From positions 1 to 14,081 of the forward strand of contig JBFICW010000043.1 of NCBI GenBank assembly GCA_041581635.1: a stretch of DNA of 14,081 nt, in the 5' to 3' direction. Within the stretch, counting starts at the first letter, position 1, and every line of letters begins with the position of its first letter. This DNA is from Porticoccus sp041581635 (lineage in GTDB: Bacteria > Pseudomonadota > Gammaproteobacteria > Pseudomonadales > Porticoccaceae). A program made the translations under genes and the position numbers. Positions 13,735 through 14,081 of this stretch are shown piece by piece. The notes below the pieces were generated by a model. That model did not search any database, was not told where the DNA came from, and saw only the letters and a list, made by a program, of their open reading frames with translations.

Positions 13735-14081
13735 CGGTGGTGGCGTACAGAATGGATCACCACACCCTCGATCAGTAATTCGGCGTTATCGTGTAATTCA
13801 ATGGGTTGGTAGCGGACATTGCCAGAGCGCAGTAGCTGGTCGTGCATATCCAACACTTTGCAGGTGAGTTCGCCATCAATAGCCGCGATGACCACATCGC
13901 CATGTTGTGGTTGTAAGGCGCGGTCTACAATCAGCAGGTCGCCGTTAAAAATGCCAAAACCTGTCATGGAATCACCCTCGGCACGGGCAAAAAAGGTGGC
14001 CGAGGGGTGCTTGATCAGGTGTTCCCTGATATCCAGCGGAGCTTCCACAAAGTCATCCGCCGGGCTGGGGAAGCCAGCGCG
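13722..14081 (-). CDS. umuD: UmuD, SOS-cleaved subunit of DNA polymerase V (5' end outside window)
   Basis: LexA-like S24 peptidase-fold protein that self-cleaves on RecA filaments to UmuD', the active partner of UmuC. In-frame reading continues to the window edge, giving 119 C-terminal residues of a usual ~139. The cleavage site is visible as Ala-Gly in RAGFPSPADDF, where E. coli has Cys-Gly; Ala-Gly is the commoner LexA-family form. The catalytic Ser lies in ARAEGDSMTG (codon at 13970-13968) and the catalytic Lys in DGELTCKVLD (13859-13857), 37 residues apart as in E. coli. NGDLLIVDRAL and EGVVIHSVR complete the fold. The GTG at 14048 is not the true start, since the cleavage site lies upstream of it. 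Confidence 0.95.
   Translation of the reverse strand, partial: RAGFPSPADDFVEAPLDIREHLIKHPSATFFARAEGDSMTGFGIFNGDLLIVDRALQPQHGDVVIAAIDGELTCKVLDMHDQLLRSGNVRYQPIELHDNAELLIEGVVIHSVRHHRCSR

Overview
The window reads as an ordinary stretch of a gammaproteobacterial chromosome, probably from a marine or environmental lineage of the Pseudomonadales/Cellvibrionales type. This placement is an inference from the protein families and their order (rng-yhdP-carbon-nitrogen hydrolase as in Pseudomonas, and proA-nadD-rsfS-rlmH); no rRNA marker is present. Base composition is moderate, with a visibly more AT-rich pocket at about 6.6-8.6 kb.

Layout, left to right. (1) 1-5816, plus strand: the C-terminal half of RNase G (rng, cut by the window edge), a doubtful 73-residue membrane ORF filling the gap, the giant AsmA-like envelope protein YhdP, and a nitrilase-superfamily amidohydrolase. 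The last three are joined by stop/start overlaps, so they are probably one transcript. (2) 5857-6411: a secreted methionine-R-sulfoxide reductase (MsrB) that lacks half of the usual zinc cysteines. (3) 6412-8602: the AT-rich accessory pocket, with an unrecognised 94-residue protein, a strong hairpin, a 362-base gap with dyad elements, and a CNNM/DUF21 plus CBS transporter-like protein behind a four-codon leader ORF. (4) 8603-11406, minus strand: the housekeeping set proA-nadD-rsfS-rlmH (proline synthesis, NAD synthesis, ribosome silencing, 23S rRNA methylation), with a perfect TATAAT and a 16-base palindrome upstream of proA. (5) 11609-12133, minus strand: a secreted DUF4124 protein. (6) 12270-12505, plus strand: what looks like a truncated, frameshifted remnant of a PAP2-family phosphatase. 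(7) 12481-14081, minus strand: umuC and the body of umuD (cut by the window edge), the SOS mutagenic polymerase V pair.

No tRNA, rRNA, CRISPR array, transposase or complete mobile element was found. No clear novel multi-gene system is present. The points that most deserve a second look are the small ORF between rng and yhdP, the MsrB cysteine pattern, the leader ORF and unusual N-terminus of the CNNM protein, the PAP2 remnant, and the dyad at the proA promoter. Two conserved neighbourhoods also appear broken here: tldD does not follow the hydrolase, and mrdA/rodA do not follow rlmH.
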